Assembly: GCA_031272035.1 (NCBI GenBank)
Contig: JAISUO010000061.1
Coordinates: 1 to 43,868, forward strand
Reading direction: 5' to 3'
Origin: Synergistaceae bacterium
GTDB lineage: Bacteria > Synergistota > Synergistia > Synergistales > Aminobacteriaceae
Length of the DNA: 43,868 nucleotides
This document shows positions 8,396 to 16,449 of this stretch, in pieces. How positions within the stretch are numbered: the stretch's first letter is position 1; each line of letters starts with the position of its first letter. The position numbers and the translations under genes are program-made. The notes under the pieces were generated by a model. That model did no database searches. It worked only from the letters and a program-made list of their open reading frames with translations, and was not told where the DNA came from.

Positions 8396-10837
8396 TCATT
8401 CGCCCCGCAGAGTTCCTCCCATTTGATGTTCCAGGCGTCGTTCCACGGCCCGGGCGGTCTTTTCGATTTCCTCGGAGGTGAGGGTTTTGTCGTCGGCTCC
8501 GATAATCAGCCGCAGGGTTATGGATTTTTTGCCCTGAGGAATTTGACGGCCCCGATATTCGTCCACGAAGGAAACGCTTTTCACGAGGTTTTGACCTTTG
8601 GAGGCCGCCTCCGAGACTTCCTGCCAGGTCACCTTTTCGTCGAAGATCATGGAGATGTCGTATTCCACCTGAGGGAACTCCGGCAGATGAGAAAATCGGT
8701 TCGTCCGGGAGTCCAGGGGCTTCAAGGCGTCCACGTCCAGTTCGAAGATGGCGACAGCGGCCTGTTTGATTCCGGCGGAGAGGGCCGATTTTTTCGACAG
8801 CAGGGCCACGCAACCCACGACGACGTCGTTTTTGGTTATGGCGAGGCAGGCCGTTTCGTCCGCCCAGCCCGGTCGGTTCCCCGGTTGGATTCCGGCGAAG
8901 GCGAGGGGCTCCATGTGGACGTTTCGGGCCATGTGTTCGACAATGCCCTTCGCGCTTCTGAAAAGCCGGGGGTATTCGTCCGCCCGGTCCGTTATGGCCC
9001 CGGCCAGGCTTCTCTTCTGGAGCGGCAGCTTTTCCCGGGGATCGTTTTTGGAGGTGTAATCCCGGCCGAAAAAGATCTGCGTCATTTCGTACAGGGCGAA
9101 GGCGTCGGCGAATCGCAGGTTCTTCGCCACGGCCTCCAGCAGGTTGGGCAGGTTCGACGTGCGGACGTATTTTTCGGTGGGAGCGGGAGGAGTGGCGATC
9201 TGAAGGGCGTCCTCCGTGGAAATCGCCGCCGCCGCGATAAATTCGTCCTTCATCCAGGGATAGGTGAAAATCTCTCTCATACCGCAGCGGAAGGAGAGGT
9301 ACTCCCGAATGCCGCGCTCCAGATCGTATTCTCTCTGGTTGATCGCGCGCTGAAAGGACGTGGTAATGGGAGTCGGCTCGTAATTTTCGTAACCGTGGAG
9401 GCGGGCCACCTCTTCCATGATGTCGTCCGGCAGGGAAATGTCCCCGGTGGACCGCCAGGACGGAGAGACCACCCGCAGCTCGTCGCCCTCAATGACGACC
9501 TCGAAGCCCAGACGCTTCAGCATTTTTTCTATGTCGCTTTCCGGAAGCCGTTTCCCCGTCCGGCGGGCCAGCCAGTCCAGCGAAACCGTCACGCGGGTTT
9601 GAGAGAGAGGTTTCGGGTAGTTGTCCGTCATGGCGGTGAGCTTCATCTCGGGAAATTCTTCGGCGAAGAGCGCCGCGGAAAGGCCGATGGCTCCGTCCAC
9701 CCTCTGGGGATCCATCCCTTTTTCGTAGCGTATGGAGGCCTCCGTCCGGACGTCGAATCGGGTGGAGGTTCTCCGGACGCCCAGAGACGTAAAATTGGCG
9801 ATCTCAAGGATGACGTTCGTTGTCTTTTCCAGAATGGAGTCCTTGCTGCCTCCCATGACTCCGGCCAGGGCCACGGCCTCCTCGTCGTCGGCGATGACCA
9901 GGTCCTCTCCGGTGAGGGTGAGCTCCCTGCCGTTCAGCAGGGACAGCTTCTCTCCGCTTCTGGCCCGGCGGACGGTGATTCCCCCGGCGATGTTGTTGAA
10001 GTCGAAGGCGTGGGTGGGCTGCCCCACCGCCAGCATGACGTAGTTCGTGATGTCCACCAGCGCGTTGATGGGACGCATCCCGACGCGCCAGACCCGGCTT
10101 TGTATTTTAAAAGAGGCCGGTTTAGTCGAGACGTTCTCGATTTTCAGTCCCAGATATCGCGTGCAGCGATCCGGGTCGTCGATCACGACCTTCAGCTTTT
10201 CCGGAACGGAGGCGGTGAAGACCGGAAGTTCCTTCATGGGAAGGTCGTAGAGGGCGGAAAGCTCCCGGGCCATGCCGTAGTGTCCCCACAGGTCCGGCCG
10301 GTTCGTGAGGGATTTGTTGTCGATTTCGAGGATGACGTCGTCCAGCCCCAGCGCTTTGTGGAGGGGAGTCCCGGGCGCCGCGTCGAAATCGGAGAGGTCA
10401 ATGATGGTGGCGTCCTCCTCAAAGGGGAACAGGTCGAAGAGCCCGATTTCGGAGGAGGCGCAGATCATCCCGTAGCTCTCCACGCCCCTCAGTTTCGCGT
10501 TTTTGATCTCCACCGGCTCGCCTTCCCCGTGCCAGCGCACCATGGCCCCCGGCTTTGCCACGGCGACCTTCATGCCGTCTCTCAGGTTGATTCCGCCGCA
10601 GACGATCTCTTTGATTTCGCCGCCGACGTCCGTGCGGCATACTTTAAGCCTGTCCGCGTTGGGGTGGGGAAGAACCTCGGAGATCTGCCCCAGAACCATA
10701 TGTTCGAACTTCTCCGACAGGTGCTCCGCGCCCTCCACCTCCACGGTGGACATGGTGAGGTCGTAGGCAATTTTCGATATGTCCAAATCTTCGGGAAGAG
10801 CCACGTAGTCCTTCAGCCAATCCAGTGAAATTTTCAT
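8396..10837 (-). CDS. pheT: Phenylalanine--tRNA ligase beta subunit
   Basis: The 813-residue protein has the full bacterial PheT layout. An N-terminal tRNA-binding (EMAP-like) domain at about 40-150 holds HPNADRLKVCRTDVG, followed by the B3/B4 editing domain (about 215-390), the B5 domain (about 405-475), a catalytic-like core and a C-terminal anticodon-binding FDX-ACB domain (about 720-812, EFPQVEYDISMIFDE). With PheS it forms the alpha2beta2 enzyme that charges tRNA-Phe and hydrolyses mischarged Tyr-tRNA. AGGAGG lies 8 nt before the ATG and overlaps the end of pheS, 12 nt away, so the two are co-translated. Confidence 0.96.
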   Translation of the reverse strand: MKISLDWLKDYVALPEDLDISKIAYDLTMSTVEVEGAEHLSEKFEHMVLGQISEVLPHPNADRLKVCRTDVGGEIKEIVCGGINLRDGMKVAVAKPGAMVRWHGEGEPVEIKNAKLRGVESYGMICASSEIGLFDLFPFEEDATIIDLSDFDAAPGTPLHKALGLDDVILEIDNKSLTNRPDLWGHYGMARELSALYDLPMKELPVFTASVPEKLKVVIDDPDRCTRYLGLKIENVSTKPASFKIQSRVWRVGMRPINALVDITNYVMLAVGQPTHAFDFNNIAGGITVRRARSGEKLSLLNGRELTLTGEDLVIADDEEAVALAGVMGGSKDSILEKTTNVILEIANFTSLGVRRTSTRFDVRTEASIRYEKGMDPQRVDGAIGLSAALFAEEFPEMKLTAMTDNYPKPLSQTRVTVSLDWLARRTGKRLPESDIEKMLKRLGFEVVIEGDELRVVSPSWRSTGDISLPDDIMEEVARLHGYENYEPTPITTSFQRAINQREYDLERGIREYLSFRCGMREIFTYPWMKDEFIAAAAISTEDALQIATPPAPTEKYVRTSNLPNLLEAVAKNLRFADAFALYEMTQIFFGRDYTSKNDPREKLPLQKRSLAGAITDRADEYPRLFRSAKGIVEHMARNVHMEPLAFAGIQPGNRPGWADETACLAITKNDVVVGCVALLSKKSALSAGIKQAAVAIFELDVDALKPLDSRTNRFSHLPEFPQVEYDISMIFDEKVTWQEVSEAASKGQNLVKSVSFVDEYRGRQIPQGKKSITLRLIIGADDKTLTSEEIEKTARAVERRLEHQMGGTLRGE

Positions 10838-10849
10838 CGTTCGTTCCTC

Positions 10850-11887
10850 CTATTTGAACTGGCTCAGGAATCTCAGGTCGGCGCTGTGGAAGAGTCTCAC
10901 GTCGTCGACGCCGTAGCGCATCATCACTAGGCGGTCCAGTCCGATGTTGACGTAAAATCCCGTGTATTCCGCCGGGTCCAGCCCCGCCGCCCGCAGAACG
11001 TTGGGGTGAGGCGTGCCGCCGGGCATGATTTCGATCCATCCGACGTTTTTGCAGACGCTGCAGCCTTTTCCGCCGCAGACGAGGCAGCTCATGTCTATTT
11101 CGTAACCGGGCTCCACGAAGGGGAAGAAGCCCACCCTCATGCGCACCGGAACGTCCCGTCCGAACACTCTGTCGAGGATGCTCTTCACCATGACCTTCCC
11201 CGCCGAGAAAGGCAGGTCCCGGTCCACAATCAGCGCCTCATACTGGAAGAAAGCGCGTTCGTGGCGCGCGTCGGTGGTCTCGTTGCGGTAAACCCGCCCG
11301 GGGTAGACGAAGCGGAAGGGCGGTTTATGGGTTTGCAGATAGCGCACGCTTCCGCCCGTCAGATGGGGCCGGAGACAGAGCCTGTCCCCGCCGCGTCCGG
11401 TTTCGTGTCCCGCCAGCCAGTAGGTGTCCATGCTCTCCCGCGCCGGGTGGTCCGGAGGAAAATTCAGGTTGTCGAAGGCATAAAGTTCGCTCGATATTTC
11501 GTCTTCCTGAAAAATTTCGAACCCCAGCGAGCGAAAGGCGTCGTCCAGGTCGTATCTCATTTGCGTTATGGGATGCAGGGCTCCGGCGAAAGGCGGAGTT
11601 CCGGGAATCGTGACGTCGAAATCGGACGGTACGGCGGAGCTGGCCATCCGCAGCGTCTCCTCCCGCTCCTCCAGCAGACGGCTGAGATGTCCCTTGAGCT
11701 CGTTCATGGCGCTGCCAAACTCGGGGCGAAGCGCCGGATCGAGCTTCGGGATTTCCTTCAGCAATTCCGTAACGGCCCCTTTTCGCCCCAAAAGAGAGCC
11801 CTTCACGACTTCGAGTTCGGCGATGGAAGCGCAGGAGCCTATTTTTGTCTCGCCCTCCCGCCGCAGTTCCTCCAGTTTATTCTTCAT
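10850..11887 (-). CDS. pheS: Phenylalanine--tRNA ligase alpha subunit
   Basis: The 345-residue protein has an N-terminal coiled coil (about 1-85) and the class II synthetase core. Motif 2 appears as FVYPGRVYRNETTDARHERAF split by a short loop, and motif 3 as the glycine- and Arg-containing NIGLDRLVMMRYGVDD. A CxxC-G-x-GC-xx-C cluster (CLVCGGKGCSVC) is of a kind seen in many bacterial PheS. It catalyses ATP-dependent charging of tRNA-Phe together with PheT. AGGAGG precedes the ATG by about 10 nt. The 221-nt leader separating it from rplT contains an attenuator-like hairpin, so pheST expression may be set separately from the ribosomal genes. Confidence 0.96.
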   Translation of the reverse strand: MKNKLEELRREGETKIGSCASIAELEVVKGSLLGRKGAVTELLKEIPKLDPALRPEFGSAMNELKGHLSRLLEEREETLRMASSAVPSDFDVTIPGTPPFAGALHPITQMRYDLDDAFRSLGFEIFQEDEISSELYAFDNLNFPPDHPARESMDTYWLAGHETGRGGDRLCLRPHLTGGSVRYLQTHKPPFRFVYPGRVYRNETTDARHERAFFQYEALIVDRDLPFSAGKVMVKSILDRVFGRDVPVRMRVGFFPFVEPGYEIDMSCLVCGGKGCSVCKNVGWIEIMPGGTPHPNVLRAAGLDPAEYTGFYVNIGLDRLVMMRYGVDDVRLFHSADLRFLSQFK

Positions 11888-11994
11888 TTCTTTCCTTTCC
11901 TCCTGAATAAAGCCCCTGAGGGGATATCGGGGGCAGCGGATCCCTGAAGGAGTGAACGAACTCCGCCCCCCGAGTCATAATTTCACCGGATACT

Positions 11995-12024
11995 AAAAAG
12001 TTCCTGCCGACAGCGACAGGAACC
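11995..12024 (-). terminator. Attenuator or terminator between rplT and pheS
   Basis: On the minus strand a 7-bp stem (GTTCCTG/CAGGAAC, 12023-12017 with 12006-12000) is followed by T5. It lies 85 nt after the rplT stop and about 110 nt before pheS, so it either ends the infC-rpmI-rplT message or attenuates pheST. No T-box signature or Phe-rich leader peptide was recognised beside it. A second GC-rich structure (about 11930-11970) lies between it and pheS. Confidence 0.6.
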
Positions 12025-12108
12025 TGCAAAAACTTACGGATCTTCGTCGCCGGGTGCGTGAAGGCGTCACGTTCGACCGCCTGTCGCCTCGGTTGGACTT
12101 GTATCAGA

Positions 12109-12462
12109 TCAGTGCAGCGCGGCCTTGGCCTGCCCCACCAGCTCCCGAAACGCGGGCATGTCGTGAATCGCCAGCTCCGAGAGCATTTTCCGGTTCATGA
12201 GAACGCCGGCTTTTTTCAGTCCGTTCATGAAAATGCTGTAGCTGAGACCCTCCGAACGGGTCGCGGCGCTGATACGGGTGATCCACAGCCTGCGGAAGTC
12301 GCGTTTTTTGCGCTTCCTGTCGCCGTAAGCCCGGGAAAGCGCGGCCAGATAGGCCTCTCGCGCCCGGCGGTACACGTTTTTATGCTGTCCCCGGTATCCT
12401 TTTGTAATAGAAAAAAGTTTTTTTCTTTTTTTGTTGCTGATGCTTCCACCTTTAACACGCAT
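12109..12462 (-). CDS. rplT: 50S ribosomal protein L20
   Basis: The 117-residue protein is a standard L20: a basic N-terminal extension (KKRKKLFSITKGYRGQHKNVYRRA), the RKRKKRDFRRLWI signature and the C-terminal SYSIFMNGLKKAGV...LSELA region. L20 binds 23S rRNA early in 50S assembly and in several bacteria represses its own operon by binding the leader mRNA. AAGGATG lies upstream of the ATG. It follows rpmI by 40 nt, in the conserved order infC-rpmI-rplT. Confidence 0.97.
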   Translation of the reverse strand: MRVKGGSISNKKRKKLFSITKGYRGQHKNVYRRAREAYLAALSRAYGDRKRKKRDFRRLWITRISAATRSEGLSYSIFMNGLKKAGVLMNRKMLSELAIHDMPAFRELVGQAKAALH

Positions 12463-12502
12463 TCGACATCATCCTTTCAGTAACGATTCTTCCCCTGTGC
12501 GT

Positions 12503-12706
12503 TCAGGCGTAAGGAAGCATCTTCTTCATCTGATCCATGAGGGTGGGGGACACGTAACCCGTTTTACGCATTCTGCGCGTGCGTTTTGCGCTTTTGTGCT
12601 CCAGAATGTGGGAACGTCCCGCCTTGCGGTAGGCAAGTTTGCCTTTTGCGGTGTACGAAAACCTCTTCTTCGCACCGGAGTGCGATTTCAACTTTAACTT
12701 CGGCAT
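12503..12706 (-). CDS. rpmI: 50S ribosomal protein L35
   Basis: The 67-residue, very basic protein has the L35 signature [12 protein letters not shown]...[14 protein letters not shown] and the C-terminal MKKMLPY. It is a structural protein of the large ribosomal subunit. GAGGAG precedes the ATG. It lies 27 nt after infC and before rplT in the usual operon. Confidence 0.97.
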   Translation of the reverse strand: MPKLKLKSHSGAKKRFSYTAKGKLAYRKAGRSHILEHKSAKRTRRMRKTGYVSPTLMDQMKKMLPYA

Positions 12707-12733
12707 AACATTCTCTCCTCTCGGTCGCCTGTT

Positions 12734-13387
12734 CTAGACCTGTTCCGCCGGAGCCGCTTCCGACATCTCGGCTGCGATCGGAACGGGCTCTTTTTCCTTT
12801 TGCGGTTTCGTTTTTTTGGACTCCGCGGGAAGCGCCGCCTCAGGGGCCTTCTTTGGCCTGGCCGAGGCAGAGGGAGTCATCATAATCCTCATGTAACGCC
12901 CTTCCATTTTGGGAGCGCCTTCATTTTTCCCCACGCCGTCGCACTCCGCGATAACCCGGTTGAGCACCTCTTCTCCCTTGGAGAGGAAAGACATTTCGCG
13001 CCCCCGGAAAAAGACGGAAACTTTGACCCTGTGCCCGTCTTCGAGGAAATTTTTTATGGCGCGCACCTTGAAGTCATAATCATGCTCGTCGATTTTCGGG
13101 CGCATCTTGATTTCCTTCAGGGTTTGCACCTTTTGTTTCTTTCGCGCGTCTTTCTCTTTTTTCTGAAGCTGATACCGGTATTTGCCATAATCCATGATAC
13201 GGCACACCGGAGGCTTTGCCAGCGGGGCCACTTCGACGAGATCCAGCATACGGCTTTCCGCCATTTTTACCGCCTCGGCCGTCGCCACCTGTCCAACTCT
13301 GACGCCGTTTTCGTCGACCAGCAGCACCTGCGGCGAGGTAATCTCGTTGTTGATCCTGTGTTCGTCTTCTTCTGTTCTTGGGACTAT
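12734..13387 (-). CDS. infC: Translation initiation factor IF-3, probable AUA start codon
   Basis: IF-3 blocks 30S-50S joining and checks the start codon-initiator tRNA pairing. The N-domain motif RINNEITSPQVLLVDENG and the C-domain PPVCRIMDYGKYRYQ and IKMRPKIDEHDYDFK identify it; an Ala/Pro/Glu-rich tail (about 170-217) is longer than usual. The conserved N-terminus extends upstream of the first ordinary start (GTG at 13327). Between that GTG and an in-frame TGA there is no ATG, GTG or TTG. The only sensible start is ATA at 13385-13387, with a perfect AGGAGGTG 7 nt upstream (13395-13402). This gives 217 residues. Rare AUU-type starts on infC are known to let IF-3 repress itself. Confidence 0.93.
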   Translation of the reverse strand: MVPRTEEDEHRINNEITSPQVLLVDENGVRVGQVATAEAVKMAESRMLDLVEVAPLAKPPVCRIMDYGKYRYQLQKKEKDARKKQKVQTLKEIKMRPKIDEHDYDFKVRAIKNFLEDGHRVKVSVFFRGREMSFLSKGEEVLNRVIAECDGVGKNEGAPKMEGRYMRIMMTPSASARPKKAPEAALPAESKKTKPQKEKEPVPIAAEMSEAAPAEQV

Positions 13388-13451
13388 AGCGCTTCACCTC
13401 CTGAATTTTTTGCGGACCTGAGCCCAAAATCGCGACCCGGTCTTTCCGCAC

Positions 13452-13476
13452 AAAAAAAGGGACCTTCTGAGGCCCC
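13452..13476 (-). terminator. infC: Leader attenuator upstream of infC
   Basis: On the minus strand a 7-bp stem (GGGGCCT/AGGTCCC with one G-T pair, loop CAGA) is followed by T7. It lies inside the leader, about 65 nt before the infC start and some 155 nt after the predicted transcription start. A premature terminator here fits ribosomal-protein or IF-3 control of infC-rpmI-rplT by attenuation, as known for L20 leaders in Firmicutes. I cannot show the antiterminator pairing. Confidence 0.7.
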
Positions 13477-13638
13477 TCGATCGTATACATATCTCTTTCG
13501 AATGTATCCGCAACGCTCGATTTTTACCCGGCAACTGCTCCGCTTTTGGCTGACTTTCGCCGGCCGCTGTTACAGGCGTCGCTCAGGTGAGAGGGGCTGT
13601 CCTCTGCTTTGCGCAAAACCGAATCTAAAACGGAGGCA

Positions 13639-13667
13639 ACTATAGCACATTTGCCCCAGGGGCGCAA
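13639..13667 (-). promoter_or_regulatory. infC: Promoter of the infC-rpmI-rplT(-pheST) operon
   Basis: On the minus strand TTGCGC (13667-13662), a 17-bp spacer and TATAGT (13644-13639) with an extended TG just before the -10 form a strong sigma70 promoter. The expected start is near 13632, leaving a structured leader of about 245 nt. The 13388-13786 gap is thus this leader, the promoter, and an AT-rich stretch (13671-13763) in which I saw GTATATTG repeats but no convincing plus-strand promoter. Confidence 0.75.
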
Positions 13668-13763
13668 GAGCCCGTATATTGTTGTATATTGGTGGAGTGT
13701 TGGTAAATTGTGGTAGTGTATAGGTCACGGTACAAAAGTTCGTTTCCGAACGGGAGAGTTTTT

Positions 13764-13797
13764 ATTATTATGTTGAAGGTATTATTATGTTGAAGGT
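13764..13797 (+). repeat. 17-bp tandem duplication at the start of the DMT transporter gene
   Basis: ATTATTATGTTGAAGGT occurs twice in perfect tandem (13764-13780, 13781-13797). Each copy carries an ATG; the first (13770) opens a 7-codon frame ending at TGA, and the second (13787) starts the transporter. The GAAGGT of the first copy becomes a ribosome site 6 nt before the second ATG. Confidence 0.8.
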
Positions 13798-14686
13798 TAT
13801 ATTGAAAAACAGGTCCGGAGTATTTGGCAGTTACCATTTCTATGCTTCGATAACGATCGTGTTTTGGTCCCTTGCGTACGTGCTGACGCGAATCGCGATG
13901 CGTTATACAACGGCGCTTCCGCTCGGCTTATTGCGGTACGCCGTCGCCTCGATTACACTGCTGATTGTCGTCTGCCTGCTGCGAATCAGGATGTTTTCGC
14001 CCAAAGACGTCTGGTGGTTTTTGCTTGCCGGAGCATCCGGATTCTTTGTTTATGTGTCCGCGTTTAACAAGGGAAACGAGTCGGTCGGCGCGGCGACAGG
14101 CAGCACAGTCATCGCGACCGTACCGATAATCACCGCTGTGATGTCAGGCGTTATTTACCGCGAACACCTGCGAGCCCTGCAATGGATTGGAATCGCAGTA
14201 TCATTTGTCGGAGTGGTGCTTCTGACTGTCATAAGCGGCGGATTCTCCGTCAATATCGGTTTGGCGTGGCTTTTTTGCGCCGCGATTTGTTTGAGTTTGT
14301 ACAACGTGCTGAACAGACGGTTAACAAAGACTTACAGCGCGATTCAGGTTACGGCGTTCAGCATTTTTGCGGGGACTCTCATGCTGCTGGTGTTTATTCC
14401 TCAAAGCCTGGAAACTATAGCGACAGCGCCGCCTGTGCTGTGGATTACCGTACTGGCGTTGGGAGTGCTGTCAAGCGCGGTTGCTTATTTGACCTGGGCA
14501 AAGGCGTTCTCGCTTACGACAAAAGCGGCCAATGTCAGCAACTATATGTACATAACTCCGATTCTGACCGCGCTGCTGGGATACGCGTCAATCGGAGAAG
14601 TTCCCGACAGGGCGACAATTGTCGGCGGGGCTGTAATTTTGATCGGGCTTGGAATATTCGCGTGGGGCAGAAAAAACCCTGCTTAG
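13787..14686 (+). CDS. EamA/DMT-superfamily transporter
   Basis: The 299-residue protein has ten hydrophobic segments in two five-helix halves, the hallmark of the drug/metabolite transporter superfamily (RhaT/YdcZ/EamA type); the second half begins near IGLAWLFCAAICLSLYNVLNRR. Such proteins usually export amino acids or other small metabolites across the inner membrane, and the substrate is not evident. Its base use looks somewhat less GC-biased than its neighbours (for example ATA, TTA and TAT codons), which could reflect later acquisition. The start at 13787 depends on a tandem duplication that supplies the SD. The ROK gene starts 43 nt downstream on the same strand. Confidence 0.85.
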   Translation: MLKVILKNRSGVFGSYHFYASITIVFWSLAYVLTRIAMRYTTALPLGLLRYAVASITLLIVVCLLRIRMFSPKDVWWFLLAGASGFFVYVSAFNKGNESVGAATGSTVIATVPIITAVMSGVIYREHLRALQWIGIAVSFVGVVLLTVISGGFSVNIGLAWLFCAAICLSLYNVLNRRLTKTYSAIQVTAFSIFAGTLMLLVFIPQSLETIATAPPVLWITVLALGVLSSAVAYLTWAKAFSLTTKAANVSNYMYITPILTALLGYASIGEVPDRATIVGGAVILIGLGIFAWGRKNPA

Positions 14687-14729
14687 AGCCGTTGGCTCTT
14701 TCCTGGAAAAAAGGCGAGGGATGGGGACT

Positions 14730-15623
14730 ATGAGAGCGACAGGCGTGGACCTTGGAGGTCATAAGGTGATGGTCGGCCTCCTGGAGGGGAATGTTATCCG
14801 GAACCGAATCGAGGAAAAAACGGAATCTTCCCGGACGCCGGAGTCCGTGCTCGCTCAGGTGGCCGACATGGTGCGCCGGGTGGGCGGCGGCGGAGATGTT
14901 CCCACGGGAGTCTGCATTCCGGGCAGTCTTGACGCCTCCCGGGAGAGGGTGCTGATGATGCCGAACTTCGCGGGGTGGAACGGACTGCCGATTCGTCGTA
15001 TGCTGGAAGAGCGCACAGGCGGATTCGTGGCCGTGGAAAACGACGCCAACGCCTTCGCGATAGGAGAGGGGTTTGCGGGGCTGGCCCGGGGCATGGAGGA
15101 TTTTATCGTTCTCACTTTGGGAACGGGAATAGGCGGCGGGATTGTGTCGGGGGGACGGCTTCTGACGGGGGCCCACGGAATGGCGGGAGAACCGGGACAC
15201 ATCGTTCTGGGGCAGGATGAACTCTGCGGCCCGGGCTGCGGGGGGCTGGGACACTTCGAGGCCCTTTGCGGCGCGGATGCGCTCGAACGAAAAGCCCTGG
15301 AGGCGGGACTGGGCTCTCCCCCCGATCTCAGGGCGCTCTGGCTGCGCAGGACGGAGCCTTCTGTGGCTCCTCTGTGGGATTTCGCTCTTTCCACCGTCGC
15401 CAGAGGTGTGGCGTCTCTGATTCATATTTTCGACCCGGAACTCTTTATCGTGGCAGGAGGGCTCTCCAGGGGAGAGGGATTTATAGACCTGCTGAAAGCG
15501 CGTCTTTCGCGGTATTTGGGGGAGGCTTTCCGGCGGGTGGCGGTTGTGCGGCTCTCTCTTCTGGGAACGGACGCCCCTGTGTTGGGCGCGGCGAAGGTGG
15601 CCCTGGAGCGAAGGGAGAAATAA
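14730..15623 (+). CDS. ROK family sugar kinase (glucokinase-like)
   Basis: The 297-residue protein has an N-terminal phosphate-binding loop (TGVDLGGHKVMVGLLEG), the sugar-binding/catalytic ENDANAFAIGE segment with Asp105, and LTLGTGIGGGIV. ROK proteins phosphorylate hexoses such as glucose or N-acetyl sugars with ATP; there is no N-terminal helix-turn-helix, so this is an enzyme rather than a repressor. The ROK zinc motif (usually C-x-C-G-x2-G-C-x-E) is altered to C-x3-C-G-G-L-G-H-F-E, with His in place of the last Cys. The start at 14730 was chosen for its position just before the first beta strand; ATG at 14721 is possible. Confidence 0.85.
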   Translation: MRATGVDLGGHKVMVGLLEGNVIRNRIEEKTESSRTPESVLAQVADMVRRVGGGGDVPTGVCIPGSLDASRERVLMMPNFAGWNGLPIRRMLEERTGGFVAVENDANAFAIGEGFAGLARGMEDFIVLTLGTGIGGGIVSGGRLLTGAHGMAGEPGHIVLGQDELCGPGCGGLGHFEALCGADALERKALEAGLGSPPDLRALWLRRTEPSVAPLWDFALSTVARGVASLIHIFDPELFIVAGGLSRGEGFIDLLKARLSRYLGEAFRRVAVVRLSLLGTDAPVLGAAKVALERREK

Positions 15624-15625
15624 CT

Positions 15626-16330
15626 TTGATCGTCCCGGAGTTCTTTTGTCCTTACACCCTCAAACGGAGTTCCCGCGCGCGCTATGTCCGGCTGGTGGTT
15701 TCCGCGGAGGGGCTGACGGTGGTGATCCCCAAAGGATTTTGCGTGGAGCGGGACCTGCCGTCGATTCTGGAGTCCAGACGGGCCTGGATTGAGAAAACTC
15801 TGGAAAGGGTGAAGGCGCGGATTCAGCAGCGGGAGGCCACCAGCGGGCTGCCCGAAACGATCCGCCTGTCCGCCCTGAATGAGACATGGCGGGTGACGGT
15901 GGCTCCCCTGACAGTAGATCGTCTCGTGGCGAAAGAAAGGACGATCACTCTGACGTCGGATTTCAGAGAAAGCGAGGCGCTGTCCGCCCTGAAGCGCTGG
16001 CTGCTTCTGAAGGGCCGGTTTCACCTGCCTCCGCTCCTGCGCGACGCGGCAAAATCCCATTCTTTCAAAGTCGCCGGCGTCACCGTGCGGGAACAAAAAA
16101 GCCAGTGGGGAAGCTGTTCTTCCAGGGGCAACATCAGCCTGAACAGCCGGCTGCTCTTTCTGCCCCCGAGCCTTGTGCGTCACGTCCTGCTGCACGAGCT
16201 GTGTCATCTGAAAGAAATGAATCATTCGAAAGCTTTTCATAAGCTGCTTGAGGCGCTCGATCCCGAGGCGAAGCGCCACGCCATAGAGCTGAAACAGGCC
16301 TGGTCGCTGGTGCCCGGCTGGGTCCTGTGA
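15626..16330 (+). CDS. YgjP/DUF45-type M48-like metallohydrolase
   Basis: The 234-residue protein belongs to the YgjP (DUF45, SprT-like) family. It has the N-terminal beta-rich part (RARYVRLVVSAEGLTVVIP), the diagnostic QKSQWGSCSSRGNISLNSRLLFLP and the metal site H-E-L-C-H (His190, Glu191, His194) followed by KEMNHSKAF with His200. These proteins are annotated as zinc peptidases; a nucleotide hydrolase activity has been proposed for the E. coli member. The start is TTG at 15626, 2 nt after the ROK stop, with GGGAG inside the end of the ROK gene, so the pair is co-translated. Confidence 0.85.
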   Translation: MIVPEFFCPYTLKRSSRARYVRLVVSAEGLTVVIPKGFCVERDLPSILESRRAWIEKTLERVKARIQQREATSGLPETIRLSALNETWRVTVAPLTVDRLVAKERTITLTSDFRESEALSALKRWLLLKGRFHLPPLLRDAAKSHSFKVAGVTVREQKSQWGSCSSRGNISLNSRLLFLPPSLVRHVLLHELCHLKEMNHSKAFHKLLEALDPEAKRHAIELKQAWSLVPGWVL

Positions 16331-16384
16331 CCCGGCAGGCGCGACGGAGGTGAGGCTTCAGGCTGGCGAGGCTTTGGGTTGGAC

Positions 16385-16414
16385 TTGACATCTGCCCTTC
16401 GGGACACGAAAATA
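16385..16414 (+). promoter_or_regulatory. Candidate promoter of the HPt gene
   Basis: A perfect TTGACA (16385-16390) is followed, 17-18 bp on, by GAAAAT/AAAATA (16408-16414). The -10 is poor, and the spacer contains a small CCC-TTC-GGG hairpin. It is placed about 40-65 nt before the HPt start codon. Confidence 0.35.
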
Positions 16415-16449
16415 TCGAAGAATCGTAAATTATTGTCGGGAGGTCCAAA

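Noticed and set aside
8372-10828. An 818-codon open frame on the plus strand opposite pheT
   Set aside because: It mirrors pheT almost exactly, is rich in Gly, Arg, His and Gln, has no recognisable domain and arises from the GC-biased third codon positions of the real gene.
13638-13837. A 65-codon minus-strand frame upstream of infC
   Set aside because: It covers the infC promoter and the 17-bp duplication, has unusual AT-rich composition and no ribosome site.
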